In this document: in pieces, positions 8,430-17,114 of the stretch
How the letters are laid out: the number at the start of each line of letters is the position of its first letter
Position numbering within the stretch: the stretch's first letter is position 1
DNA from: Lacrimispora celerecrescens
GTDB lineage: Bacteria; Bacillota; Clostridia; Lachnospirales; Lachnospiraceae
Direction of reading: 5' to 3'
Assembly: GCF_000732605.1 (NCBI RefSeq)
Contig: NZ_JPME01000002.1
Coordinates: 1-64,000, forward strand
Length of the DNA stretch: 64,000 nt
Position numbers and translations under genes: made by a program
The notes under the pieces: generated by a model
Told to the model about the DNA's origin: nothing
Databases searched by the model: none
The model's input: only the letters and a program-made list of their open reading frames with translations

Positions 8430-9260
8430 TCAGCCCTTTAAACCGCTGGTGGCCACCCCTTCGATGAAGAAGCGCTGCATACTTAAGAATAGTGAGCCGA
8501 CCGGAATCAGGGAAATCAGCGCAGCGGCCATAATCAGATTGTAGTCTGCCGAATACTGTGTGATGAACATGCGTAGTCCTAGCTGTATGGTTTTTAATTC
8601 ATTGGAATTTAAGTAAATCATGGGACCCATGTAATCATTCCACACATTGACAAAACTGAAGATGACCAGGGTCGCAATTGCAGGTTTGGACAGTGGCAGC
8701 ATGATTTTTTGATAGATTCCAAATTCACTGAGGCCGTCAATCCTGGCGGCTTCTGACAGTTCCGTCGGAATGCCTAAGTATGCCTGGCGGATCAAAAACA
8801 CGCCGAATGCAGTGAATGCCTGCATAAGTATTAAGGACAGGTGAGTGTCGGCCAGATGCATTTTACGTATCAGGATAAACTGTGGAATCATATATACCTG
8901 CCATGGCACCGCAATGGTTGCAACATAGCATAGAAAAATAAAGTCCCTGCCGGGGAATTTCATCTTGGCAAACGGATAAGCCGCAAAGCTGCTGGTCAGC
9001 ACTTGAAGTAAGGTGATGATGATAGCTAATTTAAAGCTGTTTTTGAAGAATAGCAGCAGGGGAATCTTTGTCCATATGTCTGAAAAATTTTTCCAGTTAA
9101 CCTGTTCAGGAAGCCAGTGCATGGGAACGGAAAATACATCCTGGCTGGTTTTTAGTGAGGAGGACATCATCCAGAAAAATGGGAGCAGGATGATGAGGCT
9201 TAATATGATCAGCAGACCATATAGGATAATCTTTTTAAAAGAACTAGTTTGTGAGTTCAT
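8430..9260 (-). CDS. CUT1 sugar ABC permease (MalG type)
   Basis: About 276 residues with six hydrophobic segments and the EAA-loop motif ELSEAARIDGLSEFGIYQKI, which contacts the ATPase. This is the second permease of a carbohydrate CUT1 importer. The ATG at 9260 (AAAGGA about 10 bases upstream) is chosen over the longer frame at 9305, which would overlap the preceding permease gene and add a charged leader. No ATPase gene is present in this operon. That is usual for Firmicute CUT1 systems, which share a MsmX-type ATPase encoded elsewhere. Confidence 0.88.
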   Translation of the reverse strand: MNSQTSSFKKIILYGLLIILSLIILLPFFWMMSSSLKTSQDVFSVPMHWLPEQVNWKNFSDIWTKIPLLLFFKNSFKLAIIITLLQVLTSSFAAYPFAKMKFPGRDFIFLCYVATIAVPWQVYMIPQFILIRKMHLADTHLSLILMQAFTAFGVFLIRQAYLGIPTELSEAARIDGLSEFGIYQKIMLPLSKPAIATLVIFSFVNVWNDYMGPMIYLNSNELKTIQLGLRMFITQYSADYNLIMAAALISLIPVGSLFLSMQRFFIEGVATSGLKG

Positions 9261-9286
9261 TCCTCTTAATTCCTTTCTCTCGTTTT

Positions 9287-10168
9287 TTACATGTAGCTGA
9301 CCCATTTTTTTTCTGCCCGGAACTGGACGATGGTAATAGCCAGGACTATGATAAACAATATCATGGAGATGGCACTTGCATAGCCAAATTCATAGTTGAT
9401 GAAAGCAGTGTTATAGATGTTAAACACCAGTACATTGGTGGCCCGGCCAGGCCCTCCGTTGGTCATGACGGATACCAGGTCAAATACCTTAAAGCAGGCA
9501 ATGGTGAGCATGATACTGACGAAAAATGTAGTCGGTGTCAGCATGGGCAGGGTAATGCTTTTAAAACGCTGGAAGGAATTGGCTCCGTCCACCTTGGCTG
9601 CCTCGTAAAGTTCCCGGGGGATTGCCTGAAGGCCGGATAAATACAGGATCATATAGTACCCCATACTTTTCCAGATGCTCACGATAATGATAACCGGCAT
9701 AGCCCAATCAACGGAGGAGGTCCATCCCGGTGGATTGGCGATACCGAGGAACCTAAGAATATTGTTGACTGGTCCCAGAGTCGGATGGAACAATAAGTTC
9801 CATACCACTGCGATCGCTACCAGGGATGCCACATGTGGAAAAAAGAAGATGGTACGGAAGATGTTAATCCCTTTCATCTTCTGGTTTAAAATGATTGCAA
9901 GGCCCAGAGCCGCCGCCATGGTGAGTGGTACGGTGAATACAGAGTAATATACCGTATTCCATAAAGAAATCTTAAAGGTGTCATCGGTCCAAAGACGTTT
10001 GAAGTTTTCAAACCCCACGAATACCATAGGGTTGGCTGAATCCCATTCCATAAAACTGAGCCCCATGGAACACACGATTGGAATCAGGGTGAAGATCAGA
10101 AAGCCAACCAGATTGGGAAGTAAGAATATGTAGGCCATTGCCATATTTTTAACTTTTTGCTTTGTCAT
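9287..10168 (-). CDS. CUT1 sugar ABC permease (MalF type)
   Basis: About 293 residues with six membrane segments, beginning AMAYIFLLPNLVGFLIF and carrying the EAA loop IPRELYEAAKVDGANSFQRF. It pairs with the MalG-type permease 26 bases downstream. The ATG at 10168 starts just before the first membrane segment; its GGAGG lies 17-19 bases upstream, longer than normal. The alternative in-frame ATG at 10225 sits inside the intercistronic hairpin (10208-10249), so it is disfavoured but not excluded. Confidence 0.85.
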   Translation of the reverse strand: MTKQKVKNMAMAYIFLLPNLVGFLIFTLIPIVCSMGLSFMEWDSANPMVFVGFENFKRLWTDDTFKISLWNTVYYSVFTVPLTMAAALGLAIILNQKMKGINIFRTIFFFPHVASLVAIAVVWNLLFHPTLGPVNNILRFLGIANPPGWTSSVDWAMPVIIIVSIWKSMGYYMILYLSGLQAIPRELYEAAKVDGANSFQRFKSITLPMLTPTTFFVSIMLTIACFKVFDLVSVMTNGGPGRATNVLVFNIYNTAFINYEFGYASAISMILFIIVLAITIVQFRAEKKWVSYM

Positions 10169-10207
10169 AGTTATGCTGTTGCCAGCTCCTCCTTCGATTA
10201 GAATTTT

Positions 10208-10249
10208 AAAATCCTCTAGATCCATTGCAACGTAGATTTAGAGGATTTT
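10208..10249 (-). promoter_or_regulatory. Intercistronic hairpin after the sugar-binding protein gene
   Basis: AAAATCCTCTA (10208-10218) pairs perfectly over 11 bases with 10239-10249. Read on the minus strand it is followed by only four T residues, so it is probably a partial terminator or 3'-end stabiliser that keeps the binding protein more abundant than the permeases. Confidence 0.6.
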
Positions 10250-10260
10250 AATGGATGATA

Positions 10261-11604
10261 CTATTTGTTCAGCAGCTTCTGAATACGCTTTGCCATATTG
10301 TCAAGGCCGTCATCTATGGTCTCTGCTCCCAGCATAATTAAGTCATGCTCTTCAGAAATTATCTTATCAACGGCACCAGCCTGAGGAATCATCTGACATT
10401 CCAGCACAAAGGAATCAACAGTGATAGCTTCTTTGAATCCTTCCGGCATACCTTCTACATTTACCAGGGTGTTGATGGTTTTCTCATTCTGGTAAGCGGG
10501 AAGGGTTCCCAGGCTTGCAAGGAGGTCAGCGCCGGGTTCGGAACACATGAACTGAATGAACCGCCATGCTTCTTCCGGATGGGCTGCATTTTTGTTGATC
10601 GCAATTGGAGTAGGGTTGCTGATCGCGATATTTGGATCCTGGCCCTCGAAGTGAGGTGCTTTTGCTGCGCCCCATTCAACGCTTGTTTCACCCTTATTTT
10701 TGGCATTAATGATTAAGTTGGCAAACCAGGTACCCATAGGTTCCATAGCAACCTGCTCTTTATAAAATGGTCCGCTGTAGTGGACATTACCGGTTTTTAA
10801 TGTACCGTAATCCATGGCAGTTTTATCTTCGTTCTGTATGCCAAGGAACAGTTCGTATACAGGCTTTAAGAACTGGTAATCACCTTTATCCATGGCATGA
10901 TCTTTATCCATACCCCAGCGGTAGAGGGAGCCTGGCCAGGTATGAAGATGGGAGCCATAGACCTTGTCATTGCCTTCGCCGGAAGTCAGTTTCTTGGCCA
11001 GTTCGCGGTATTCGTCCCAGGTCATATCGTTGGAAGGATAATCTACACCGGCTTTGTCAAACAGGGTTTTGTTGTAATATAGGAGATAGTAATCGTTTCT
11101 GAACGGAAGACCATATAACTGATTACCGATCTTGATTCCTTCATCCGAACCGTAGTAGGGTGCCATATCCAGACCGCTTTTTTCAACCATATCATCCAAA
11201 GGCATCAACTGGTTCTTCTCTACCAGACTTGTGTAGATTGGCATGCTCTTGATTGTGATGACATCAGAGGTATCGCCGGAAGAAAGAAGAACCGGGATCT
11301 TGGTGTCGTAATCGGTTCCCCCGATATCAGTAACCTTTACTTTGATATCGGGATTTTCTTTTTCAAACGCCTCCACAAGCACTTTCCAGTAATCGGTTGT
11401 GCCATAATCCCAGACGGTGAAGGTGATCTCCACCGGTGCTCCGCCGCCTTTCTGTGTGTCAGAATTTTCTGTCTGTGCAGCCCCTTGCTTCTCAGCCGGT
11501 TCGGTTTTAGCGCTTGTACTGCTGCAGCCGGTCAGCAGAGAAACGCCACAGGCTGCGATACAGGTTAATGCGGCTGTTTTTTTCATCAAGTGTTTCAGTT
11601 TCAT
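10261..11604 (-). CDS. Sugar-binding lipoprotein of CUT1 ABC importer
   Basis: A 447-residue extracellular binding protein (SBP_bac_1/8 family). The signal peptide ends in the lipobox LLTGC at about residue 27, followed by a Ser/Thr/Glu-rich linker and the binding fold, with typical segments such as ITFTVWDYG, VLLSSGDTSDVITI, GLPFRNDYYLLYYNKTLFDK and PEEAWRFIQFMCS. AGGAGGAG lies 7 bases before ATG 11604. It is the first gene of the minus-strand importer operon and is divergent from the GH88 gene. With that enzyme next door, the ligand is probably an uronic-acid-containing oligosaccharide (inference). Confidence 0.9.
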   Translation of the reverse strand: MKLKHLMKKTAALTCIAACGVSLLTGCSSTSAKTEPAEKQGAAQTENSDTQKGGGAPVEITFTVWDYGTTDYWKVLVEAFEKENPDIKVKVTDIGGTDYDTKIPVLLSSGDTSDVITIKSMPIYTSLVEKNQLMPLDDMVEKSGLDMAPYYGSDEGIKIGNQLYGLPFRNDYYLLYYNKTLFDKAGVDYPSNDMTWDEYRELAKKLTSGEGNDKVYGSHLHTWPGSLYRWGMDKDHAMDKGDYQFLKPVYELFLGIQNEDKTAMDYGTLKTGNVHYSGPFYKEQVAMEPMGTWFANLIINAKNKGETSVEWGAAKAPHFEGQDPNIAISNPTPIAINKNAAHPEEAWRFIQFMCSEPGADLLASLGTLPAYQNEKTINTLVNVEGMPEGFKEAITVDSFVLECQMIPQAGAVDKIISEEHDLIMLGAETIDDGLDNMAKRIQKLLNK

Positions 11605-11638
11605 GTAAACTCCTCCTGTTGTTTGTGTTGATATCGGT

Positions 11639-11667
11639 ATTATAAAAAAATAGACGGTGTAATTGAA
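11639..11667 (-). promoter_or_regulatory. Possible promoter of the sugar importer operon
   Basis: On the minus strand: a poor -35 TTCAAT (11662-11667), a 17-base spacer, and a perfect TATAAT (11639-11644). The weak -35 would fit control by an AraC-type activator such as the neighbouring YesN. Confidence 0.35.
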
Positions 11668-11873
11668 TGGAATATCTGTTTTTATTTCGCCATTATTGAA
11701 ACTCTGAAGGATAATTTTGATTTTAACCCTATAAAATTATGAACTTTCATGGAATATATTGCAGTTGCTGCTGGTTGCAGGGATAAAATCATACAGTATT
11801 TATGAAAATCCTCCATGTATTTTCCGTCTATATTCTACTATACTTATGGCAGATTAAAAAGGAGGTTTTAAGA

Positions 11874-13007
11874 ATGGAAGCGTGGTTGGAGCAATTATAT
11901 AAGAAGATAGAGGGGAAGATAGAGGCAGAGTGCAAACGAATAGGTGGAAGAATTCCGTATTGGACGAAAGATGGTATCTATGCGGAAGATTACGCCGTGA
12001 AAGATATTTACTGGTGGACCAATGGGTTCTGGCCGGGTATTCTCTGGAAAATGTATTACGCAACCGGCAAGGAGGAATACAAACGGCACGCGCAGGAGGC
12101 AGAAAAAACTCTGGATGGAGCACTGCATGGTTTTATGGGACTTCATCATGATACGGGTTTTATGTGGCTCCATAGTGCGGTGGCCGATTACCGTCTGACT
12201 GGCTCGGAGGAATCCAGAGTGAGAGGTCTGATGGCCGCCAATATTCTCGCTGGAAGATATAATCCGGCGGGAAGCTATATCAGGGCATGGAATCAGGAAT
12301 GTGTGAAAGAGGGGGAGGACTGTACCGGATGGATCATCGTGGATTCCATGATGAATATCCCATTGCTTTATTGGGCGAGTAAGGAACTAAAGGATCCCAG
12401 ATTTTACAACATTGCAAAGAATCATGCGGATACAATCATGAGAACTTTGGTCAGAGAGGACGGATCCTGTGGGCACATTGCCTGTTTGAACCCCGATACC
12501 GGAGAACTGGAACGGATTCTGACGGGACAGGGATATTCGAATACATCCTCCTGGTCCAGAGGGCAGTCGTGGATTCTGTACGGTTTTGCGCTGAGCTATC
12601 GACATACGGGGAATGCTGCTTATCTTGAAACAGCGAAAAGGACGGCCCATTATTTTATCTCCAATATCACTTTGACGGAATATATTCCGCTTTGTGATTT
12701 CCGCCAGCCGGATCAACCGGCATATCTGGATGCTTCCGCAGGATTGTGTGCCGCTTGTGGACTCTTAGAGATTGCGGAGCATGTGGAGGAGGGAGAGAAA
12801 GCCCTTTACCGGAAACATGGTGAAAGGATTGTGAAAGCCATATCGGAAGTGTGCTGTAACTGGGATCCGAATGTGGATTCGATCGTGCAGCAGTGCAAGG
12901 TGGATTACCATGGCAGCGGCAACCGGCAGACGGATTTAATTTATGCGGATTATTTCCTTGTGGAAGCGGTTTTAAGACTTCTTAATAAAGACTTTTTAAT
13001 TTGGTAA
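11874..13007 (+). CDS. GH88 unsaturated uronyl hydrolase
   Basis: A 377-residue (alpha/alpha)6-barrel hydrolase. The two catalytic Asp residues of the family are visible as D93 in HHDTGFMW and D157 in GWIIVDSMMN, with the aromatic substrate region YWWTNGFWPG at 46-55 and SWSRGQSWILYGF further on. GH88 enzymes cleave the 4,5-unsaturated uronic acid from the non-reducing end of oligosaccharides made by polysaccharide lyases. No signal peptide is present, so it acts in the cytoplasm on imported oligosaccharides. AAGGAGG precedes ATG 11874; an in-frame upstream ATG (11802) lacks a site. It is followed closely by the DUF2264 gene. Confidence 0.88.
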   Translation: MEAWLEQLYKKIEGKIEAECKRIGGRIPYWTKDGIYAEDYAVKDIYWWTNGFWPGILWKMYYATGKEEYKRHAQEAEKTLDGALHGFMGLHHDTGFMWLHSAVADYRLTGSEESRVRGLMAANILAGRYNPAGSYIRAWNQECVKEGEDCTGWIIVDSMMNIPLLYWASKELKDPRFYNIAKNHADTIMRTLVREDGSCGHIACLNPDTGELERILTGQGYSNTSSWSRGQSWILYGFALSYRHTGNAAYLETAKRTAHYFISNITLTEYIPLCDFRQPDQPAYLDASAGLCAACGLLEIAEHVEEGEKALYRKHGERIVKAISEVCCNWDPNVDSIVQQCKVDYHGSGNRQTDLIYADYFLVEAVLRLLNKDFLIW

Positions 13008-13028
13008 AGAGGGAAAGAAGGTGTGGCA

Positions 13029-14756
13029 ATGAAACAGATCATAGAGAGACTGCATAAAAGAGAGGATTTTGAAAGGCTTGTTTTAGAATTGCTGAATCCC
13101 CTAAAACCATATTATTCTCAGGAAGGGGCCTGGCTTAAATTAGGCAGCACGGCGGCGGTTTATGATCAGGACGCCGCCTTGGCGGAAGGATTTTTAAGGC
13201 CGCTATGGGGGCTAGTTCCATTGTGGGCAGGAGGAAGCGAAGAGTCAGAGTTTAAAAAGATTTATCAAAAAGGTCTGGCTGCAGGCACAAACCCGGATGG
13301 TGCAGAGTACTGGGGAGGATTTCAAGATGTAGATCAGCGGTTTGTTGAGATGGCCGCAATCTCTTACGGGATTTTAATGTCACCGCAGGTAGTATGGGAA
13401 CCGCTGTCAGAACAGGAACAGTCTAATTTGGCCGGATGGCTGGATGGAATCAACCATTATCAGTGCCCGCCCTGTAACTGGATGTTCTTTGGAATCCTGG
13501 TTAATGTTGCATTAAAGTCTCAAGGACGGCCATATAATGAAGATCGTCTGATAGAATATCTGGATTATATTGAGTCATGTTATCAAGGGGAAGGTTGGTA
13601 TATTGATGGTCAGAATGGGGAAAAGGACTATTACGTTTCCTTTGCATTTCATTATTATGGGCTTATATATGCACGGTATATGAAAGCAGAGGATCCTAAA
13701 CGGTGCAGGATTTATGAACAGAGGGCATTTAGCTTTGCTGGAGAATTCCTTTACTGGTTTGCGGAGGATGGTTCTGCACTAGCCTATGGACGGTCTTTGA
13801 CGTATCGTTTGGCGCAGGTTTCATTTTTCTCCATGTGTGTGGCCAATGAATTGGAGGTGCTTCCTCTTCCGGTGATGAAAGGACTGATTGTGCGCCATCT
13901 GCAGTTCTGGTTGAAACAGTCTATATTTGATAATGCCGGCATTCTGACGATAGGATATGGATATTCCAATCTGCTGATGTCGGAACAGTATAATGCCCCT
14001 GGTTCTCCATACTGGTGCATGAAGGCATTTGCCCTGTTATCTCTTCCGGCAGCCCATCCTTTTTGGGAGATGGAAGCAGCCCCCTTGCCAGAAATGGATG
14101 ATCTGCGTGTGATTTCAAATGGTTCTATGCTGGTGCAGCGTCTGGGAGGAGAAGTATCTGCTTATGTCAAGGGACGCAGTCTGCCACATCACCATGTGCA
14201 CATGGAGGAGAAATATTCTAAGTTTGTATATTCCAGTAAGTTCGCATTTAGTGTTCCCCGGTCTCTTCGGACTTTGGAGGAAGCGGCTCCTGACAGTGTT
14301 CTGGCTGTAGAGCATGGTGGGATGATTCATACGAAAGGAATTACAGGACGTTCGTATATTGAGAATAATGAAATCTATATGGAATGGTCTCCCTGCGAGG
14401 GAGTCGATATCGTAACAAGGATTGTGCTTCTTCCTAAGGGGCACAGAAGAATTCATACAATTAACAGCAGATTCTCCTGCAAAGCCTTTGATTGCGGTTT
14501 TGCCATACCTTGTAATAAGGAGACAAGGAAAGAACTATTGGAAAATGAGGGAGTTGCATCAGTATACAATGGCTGGACCGGTTACCAGGCCAGATGTGTA
14601 GGAGAGCAGGGGAAGGGATTCCTGATCCATGCTGCGCCTAACACCAATCTAATGGATCCGAAAACAGTGATTCCCAGTGTTGTGTACGAAATTATAGAAG
14701 GAACACAGACGGTCATGACTGAATTCCTGGAAGTAACCGATGAGAGTGTGGTATAA
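13029..14756 (+). CDS. DUF2264 family protein, probable glycoside hydrolase
   Basis: A 575-residue cytoplasmic protein. The N-terminal two thirds resemble an (alpha/alpha)-toroid: LWGLVPLWAGG, GTNPDGAEYWGGFQDVDQRFVEM, CNWMFFGILVNVAL and DYYVSFAFHYYGLIYARYM. The C-terminal third is beta-rich. This is the DUF2264 (PF10022) layout. Members occur in polysaccharide-utilisation loci, and I recall related proteins being reported as beta-glucuronidases, but I am not certain of the family number. Its position 21 bases after GH88 suggests a second step on the same uronic-acid oligosaccharide. ATG 13029 fits GAAGG better than the GTG at 13023. Confidence 0.75.
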   Translation: MKQIIERLHKREDFERLVLELLNPLKPYYSQEGAWLKLGSTAAVYDQDAALAEGFLRPLWGLVPLWAGGSEESEFKKIYQKGLAAGTNPDGAEYWGGFQDVDQRFVEMAAISYGILMSPQVVWEPLSEQEQSNLAGWLDGINHYQCPPCNWMFFGILVNVALKSQGRPYNEDRLIEYLDYIESCYQGEGWYIDGQNGEKDYYVSFAFHYYGLIYARYMKAEDPKRCRIYEQRAFSFAGEFLYWFAEDGSALAYGRSLTYRLAQVSFFSMCVANELEVLPLPVMKGLIVRHLQFWLKQSIFDNAGILTIGYGYSNLLMSEQYNAPGSPYWCMKAFALLSLPAAHPFWEMEAAPLPEMDDLRVISNGSMLVQRLGGEVSAYVKGRSLPHHHVHMEEKYSKFVYSSKFAFSVPRSLRTLEEAAPDSVLAVEHGGMIHTKGITGRSYIENNEIYMEWSPCEGVDIVTRIVLLPKGHRRIHTINSRFSCKAFDCGFAIPCNKETRKELLENEGVASVYNGWTGYQARCVGEQGKGFLIHAAPNTNLMDPKTVIPSVVYEIIEGTQTVMTEFLEVTDESVV

Positions 14757-14772
14757 CACGAGTTATAATCAA

Positions 14773-14820
14773 AAAGGCTGGTATTTATTCAATAGAAGAT
14801 TGAATAACCAGTCTTTTTTT
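14773..14820 (+). terminator. Terminator after the GH88-DUF2264 operon
   Basis: An imperfect stem of about 15 pairs (AAGGCTGG... with ...CCAGTCTT) is followed by eight T residues. Confidence 0.75.
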
Positions 14821-14910
14821 ATTTGTAATTATCATACGGTTGGTAATAAAAGGAACAGGAAACCAGAGATTTATATGCCATATATATACAATTGAACCAT
14901 TTTTTGCGCG

Positions 14911-14940
14911 TTGTTCAAAGAATAACCAGCATGTTATACT
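14911..14940 (+). promoter_or_regulatory. Possible promoter of the GH18 gene
   Basis: TTGTTC (14911-14916), an 18-base spacer and TATACT (14935-14940), 33 bases before the start codon. Confidence 0.4.
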
Positions 14941-14972
14941 TGTAAAAAACTAAGAGAGAAAAGGAACATGTG

Positions 14973-16343
14973 ATGAACAAAAGTATTATGAAGAAACTAT
15001 TTCTGTCTGTCTCCGTTTTTATGGTGATCATTCTGAGTTGTTACTTAAGCAGGGTGGCATTTGCTGAAAAGCCTAACAGAATTTCCTCAGAACCTTCCCA
15101 AGACTCCACAACCATAACGGTTGCAGACAATCCGGTACCTCTTTCCCCGAAAACCATTGCAGATAATTCTGAAACGGCTGCTGTCCTTGCCGCAGAGGAA
15201 TCAGATGCACCACCCGCAACGGAACAGTCTACTTCGTTAGCAGCGGAATCATCAGCTTTACCCGCAACGGAACCCACCAACTTACAGTCCGGAAAATTAG
15301 TTGGATATTATGCAGCATGGGCGGCCTATTATAATTACTATCCAAATCAGATCGATGCCGGGAAATTGACCCATATTAATTATGCCTTTGCCAACATTGG
15401 TTCTGACTTAAAGCTAACCCTGGGTTATCCTGACGTGGATTCTTCTAATATAAAGCTTTTAAATTCTTTAAAGCAGACAAATCCGGATTTAAAAACACTG
15501 ATTTCCGTCGGAGGCTGGAACTGGTCAGGGAAATTCTCGGATGCGGCTCTGACAGAGGAGACCAGGACTGCATTTGCAGACAGTTGTGTTGATTTCATTA
15601 AAAAATACGGGTTTGACGGAGTTGACTTGGACTGGGAGTATCCGGTCAGCGGAGGTCTGGCAACAAATACCAGGCGCGGAGAAGATAAACATAATTTTAC
15701 TCTGCTTCTTAAAAAGATTCGAGAAAAACTGGATGCTCAGGGTGCTGCTGACAATAAGCACTACTTACTGACCATTGCAGGAGGAGCGGATACTTCTTAC
15801 ATAAACAAAGTAGAACTGTCAAAGCTGGCCCAGTATCTGGATTATGCAAATCTCATGACCTATGATCTGCATGGATATTGGGATTCCAATACAGATCTTT
15901 TGGCTCCTTTATATGACAACGATGATCCTTCTCCTCAGTATAAATCCAGTGTGGATAAGGCTGTCAATGCCTGGCTGGGTGCCTCTTTTCCGGCAGAAAA
16001 GCTTGTAATGGGGATTCCGTTCTACGGATATTTATATTCTTCTGTAAATAATTCAAACAATGGAATGTACCAGACCTTTGGCGGTTCCAGTTCCATTGGA
16101 TATCAGGATATTAAAGACAAATATTTAAATAAACCAGGTTATACCAGTCATTTCCATTCCCAATCAATGGCTCCCTGGATATTTAATGGTACAATCTTTA
16201 TAAGCTATGAAGACCCGAAGTCCATAGGCTATAAATCTGATTATATCAAATCAAAGAAGTTAGGCGGTGCTATGGTTTGGGAGCTGAGCCAGGATCCAAA
16301 GGGAGAACTTCTCAGTGCACTGTATCATGGATTAAAACAATAA
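14973..16343 (+). CDS. GH18 family glycosyl hydrolase (chitinase-like), exported
   Basis: A 456-residue secreted protein. The N-terminal hydrophobic signal ends near LSC23 or AFA31; the first would make it a lipoprotein. A Ser/Thr/Pro/Glu-rich linker (32-105) contains a twice-repeated PATEQS/PATEPT element. The GH18 TIM barrel runs from about 108 (LVGYYAAW) to the end. The catalytic motif FDGVDLDWEYP (DxxDxDxE) has acid/base E222, with SVGGWNWS and MTYDLHGYWD also typical. It should cleave beta-1,4-GlcNAc polymers (chitin, or peptidoglycan-like glycans) outside the cell. ATG 14973 is 7 bases after AAGGA. It stands alone between two terminators. Confidence 0.88.
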   Translation: MNKSIMKKLFLSVSVFMVIILSCYLSRVAFAEKPNRISSEPSQDSTTITVADNPVPLSPKTIADNSETAAVLAAEESDAPPATEQSTSLAAESSALPATEPTNLQSGKLVGYYAAWAAYYNYYPNQIDAGKLTHINYAFANIGSDLKLTLGYPDVDSSNIKLLNSLKQTNPDLKTLISVGGWNWSGKFSDAALTEETRTAFADSCVDFIKKYGFDGVDLDWEYPVSGGLATNTRRGEDKHNFTLLLKKIREKLDAQGAADNKHYLLTIAGGADTSYINKVELSKLAQYLDYANLMTYDLHGYWDSNTDLLAPLYDNDDPSPQYKSSVDKAVNAWLGASFPAEKLVMGIPFYGYLYSSVNNSNNGMYQTFGGSSSIGYQDIKDKYLNKPGYTSHFHSQSMAPWIFNGTIFISYEDPKSIGYKSDYIKSKKLGGAMVWELSQDPKGELLSALYHGLKQ

Positions 16344-16348
16344 AAGAA

Positions 16349-16400
16349 AGGCGTCAGTTCCTTATCCCAGGCAGGGAATATGGAATTGACGCCTGTTTTT
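16349..16400. terminator. Bidirectional terminator between GH18 and PII-like genes
   Basis: AGGCGTCA (16349-16356) pairs with TGACGCCT (16387-16394), with further inner pairing and a T-run at 16396-16400. It serves the convergent genes on both sides. Confidence 0.7.
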
Positions 16401-16403
16401 ATC

Positions 16404-17114
16404 TTATTTTTCCAAAGTGCTTAGACCAGCAACTTCATCAACGGGAAGAGAAAAAGCAATGGCATGTTCTCCGGTTTCTTTTAACACCGTTTCACAGATG
16501 GATTTAAGAACTGCCTGTTTATCCGTGAAGGGAACCAGGATAAGGAGAATTTCCTTCTCGCTGGAAAGAGTCAAACCAAAAAGCTTTTTTGAATCATCAG
16601 CAAGAGCTTCTCTGGCTTTGACCAGGGTTCCTCCCTTGCAGCCGGCATTTCTTGCCGCTTCCATAATAGGAGCGGAAAGGTCGGTATTGATGACAGCAGC
16701 AATTAGTTCGTATCTGATCGTATCTGACATAGAGCGATCCTCCTTGTGATAATCTGTGGATGTGGGCATATCCCCGGCTGCCGGGGCAGTTTCTAATATA
16801 CTGGAAGCAGCGGCGCTGATCCCTGATAAGGGGATGGTGAATACAATGCCATAGCCTGGCTTTTCAAGCTCTAATGTTTCGTGCAGTGCAGATAGTAAGC
16901 GTCTGGTAGCTGCTTCCTCCACAATTCCGATAACCAGATCTTTTTCCGGCTCATCAAACCCCAGGCAATCCCTGATTGCAGAGCTTGCGGTTCCATGTCC
17001 TCTGGTAATGAGAAGCAGTTCCTGATGATGTTCTCTAAAAACGGAAGCTGCTTTCTCGCCCTTTCCTCTGGCTACGATAATCGTGATCCAGTTTATTTTA
17101 CGATTGGAAGTCAT
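16404..17114 (-). CDS. Tandem PII-like signalling protein
   Basis: A 236-residue protein that reads as two PII-like (GlnB fold) units. Unit 1 covers about 8-98 (WITIIVARGKGEKAASVF ... GYGIVFTIPLSGI) and unit 2 about 132-230 (YELIAAVINTDLSAPIMEAA ... AIAFSLPVDEV), joined by a linker of about 30 residues. Each has the beta-alpha-beta start with a turn (RGHGTASS, CKGGTLVKARE) and a second half of similar length. The classical T-loop Tyr of GlnB is absent. The start overlaps the DUF1538 gene by 17 bases, so the two are coupled. By analogy with PII-like proteins beside membrane transporters, it probably binds a nucleotide and gates the DUF1538 protein (inference). Confidence 0.72.
   Translation of the reverse strand: MTSNRKINWITIIVARGKGEKAASVFREHHQELLLITRGHGTASSAIRDCLGFDEPEKDLVIGIVEEAATRRLLSALHETLELEKPGYGIVFTIPLSGISAAASSILETAPAAGDMPTSTDYHKEDRSMSDTIRYELIAAVINTDLSAPIMEAARNAGCKGGTLVKAREALADDSKKLFGLTLSSEKEILLILVPFTDKQAVLKSICETVLKETGEHAIAFSLPVDEVAGLSTLEK

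Noticed and set aside
10345-11608. Several long plus-strand open frames opposite the sugar-binding protein gene
   Set aside because: They mirror the codon structure of the minus-strand gene, have no ribosome sites and no family motifs.
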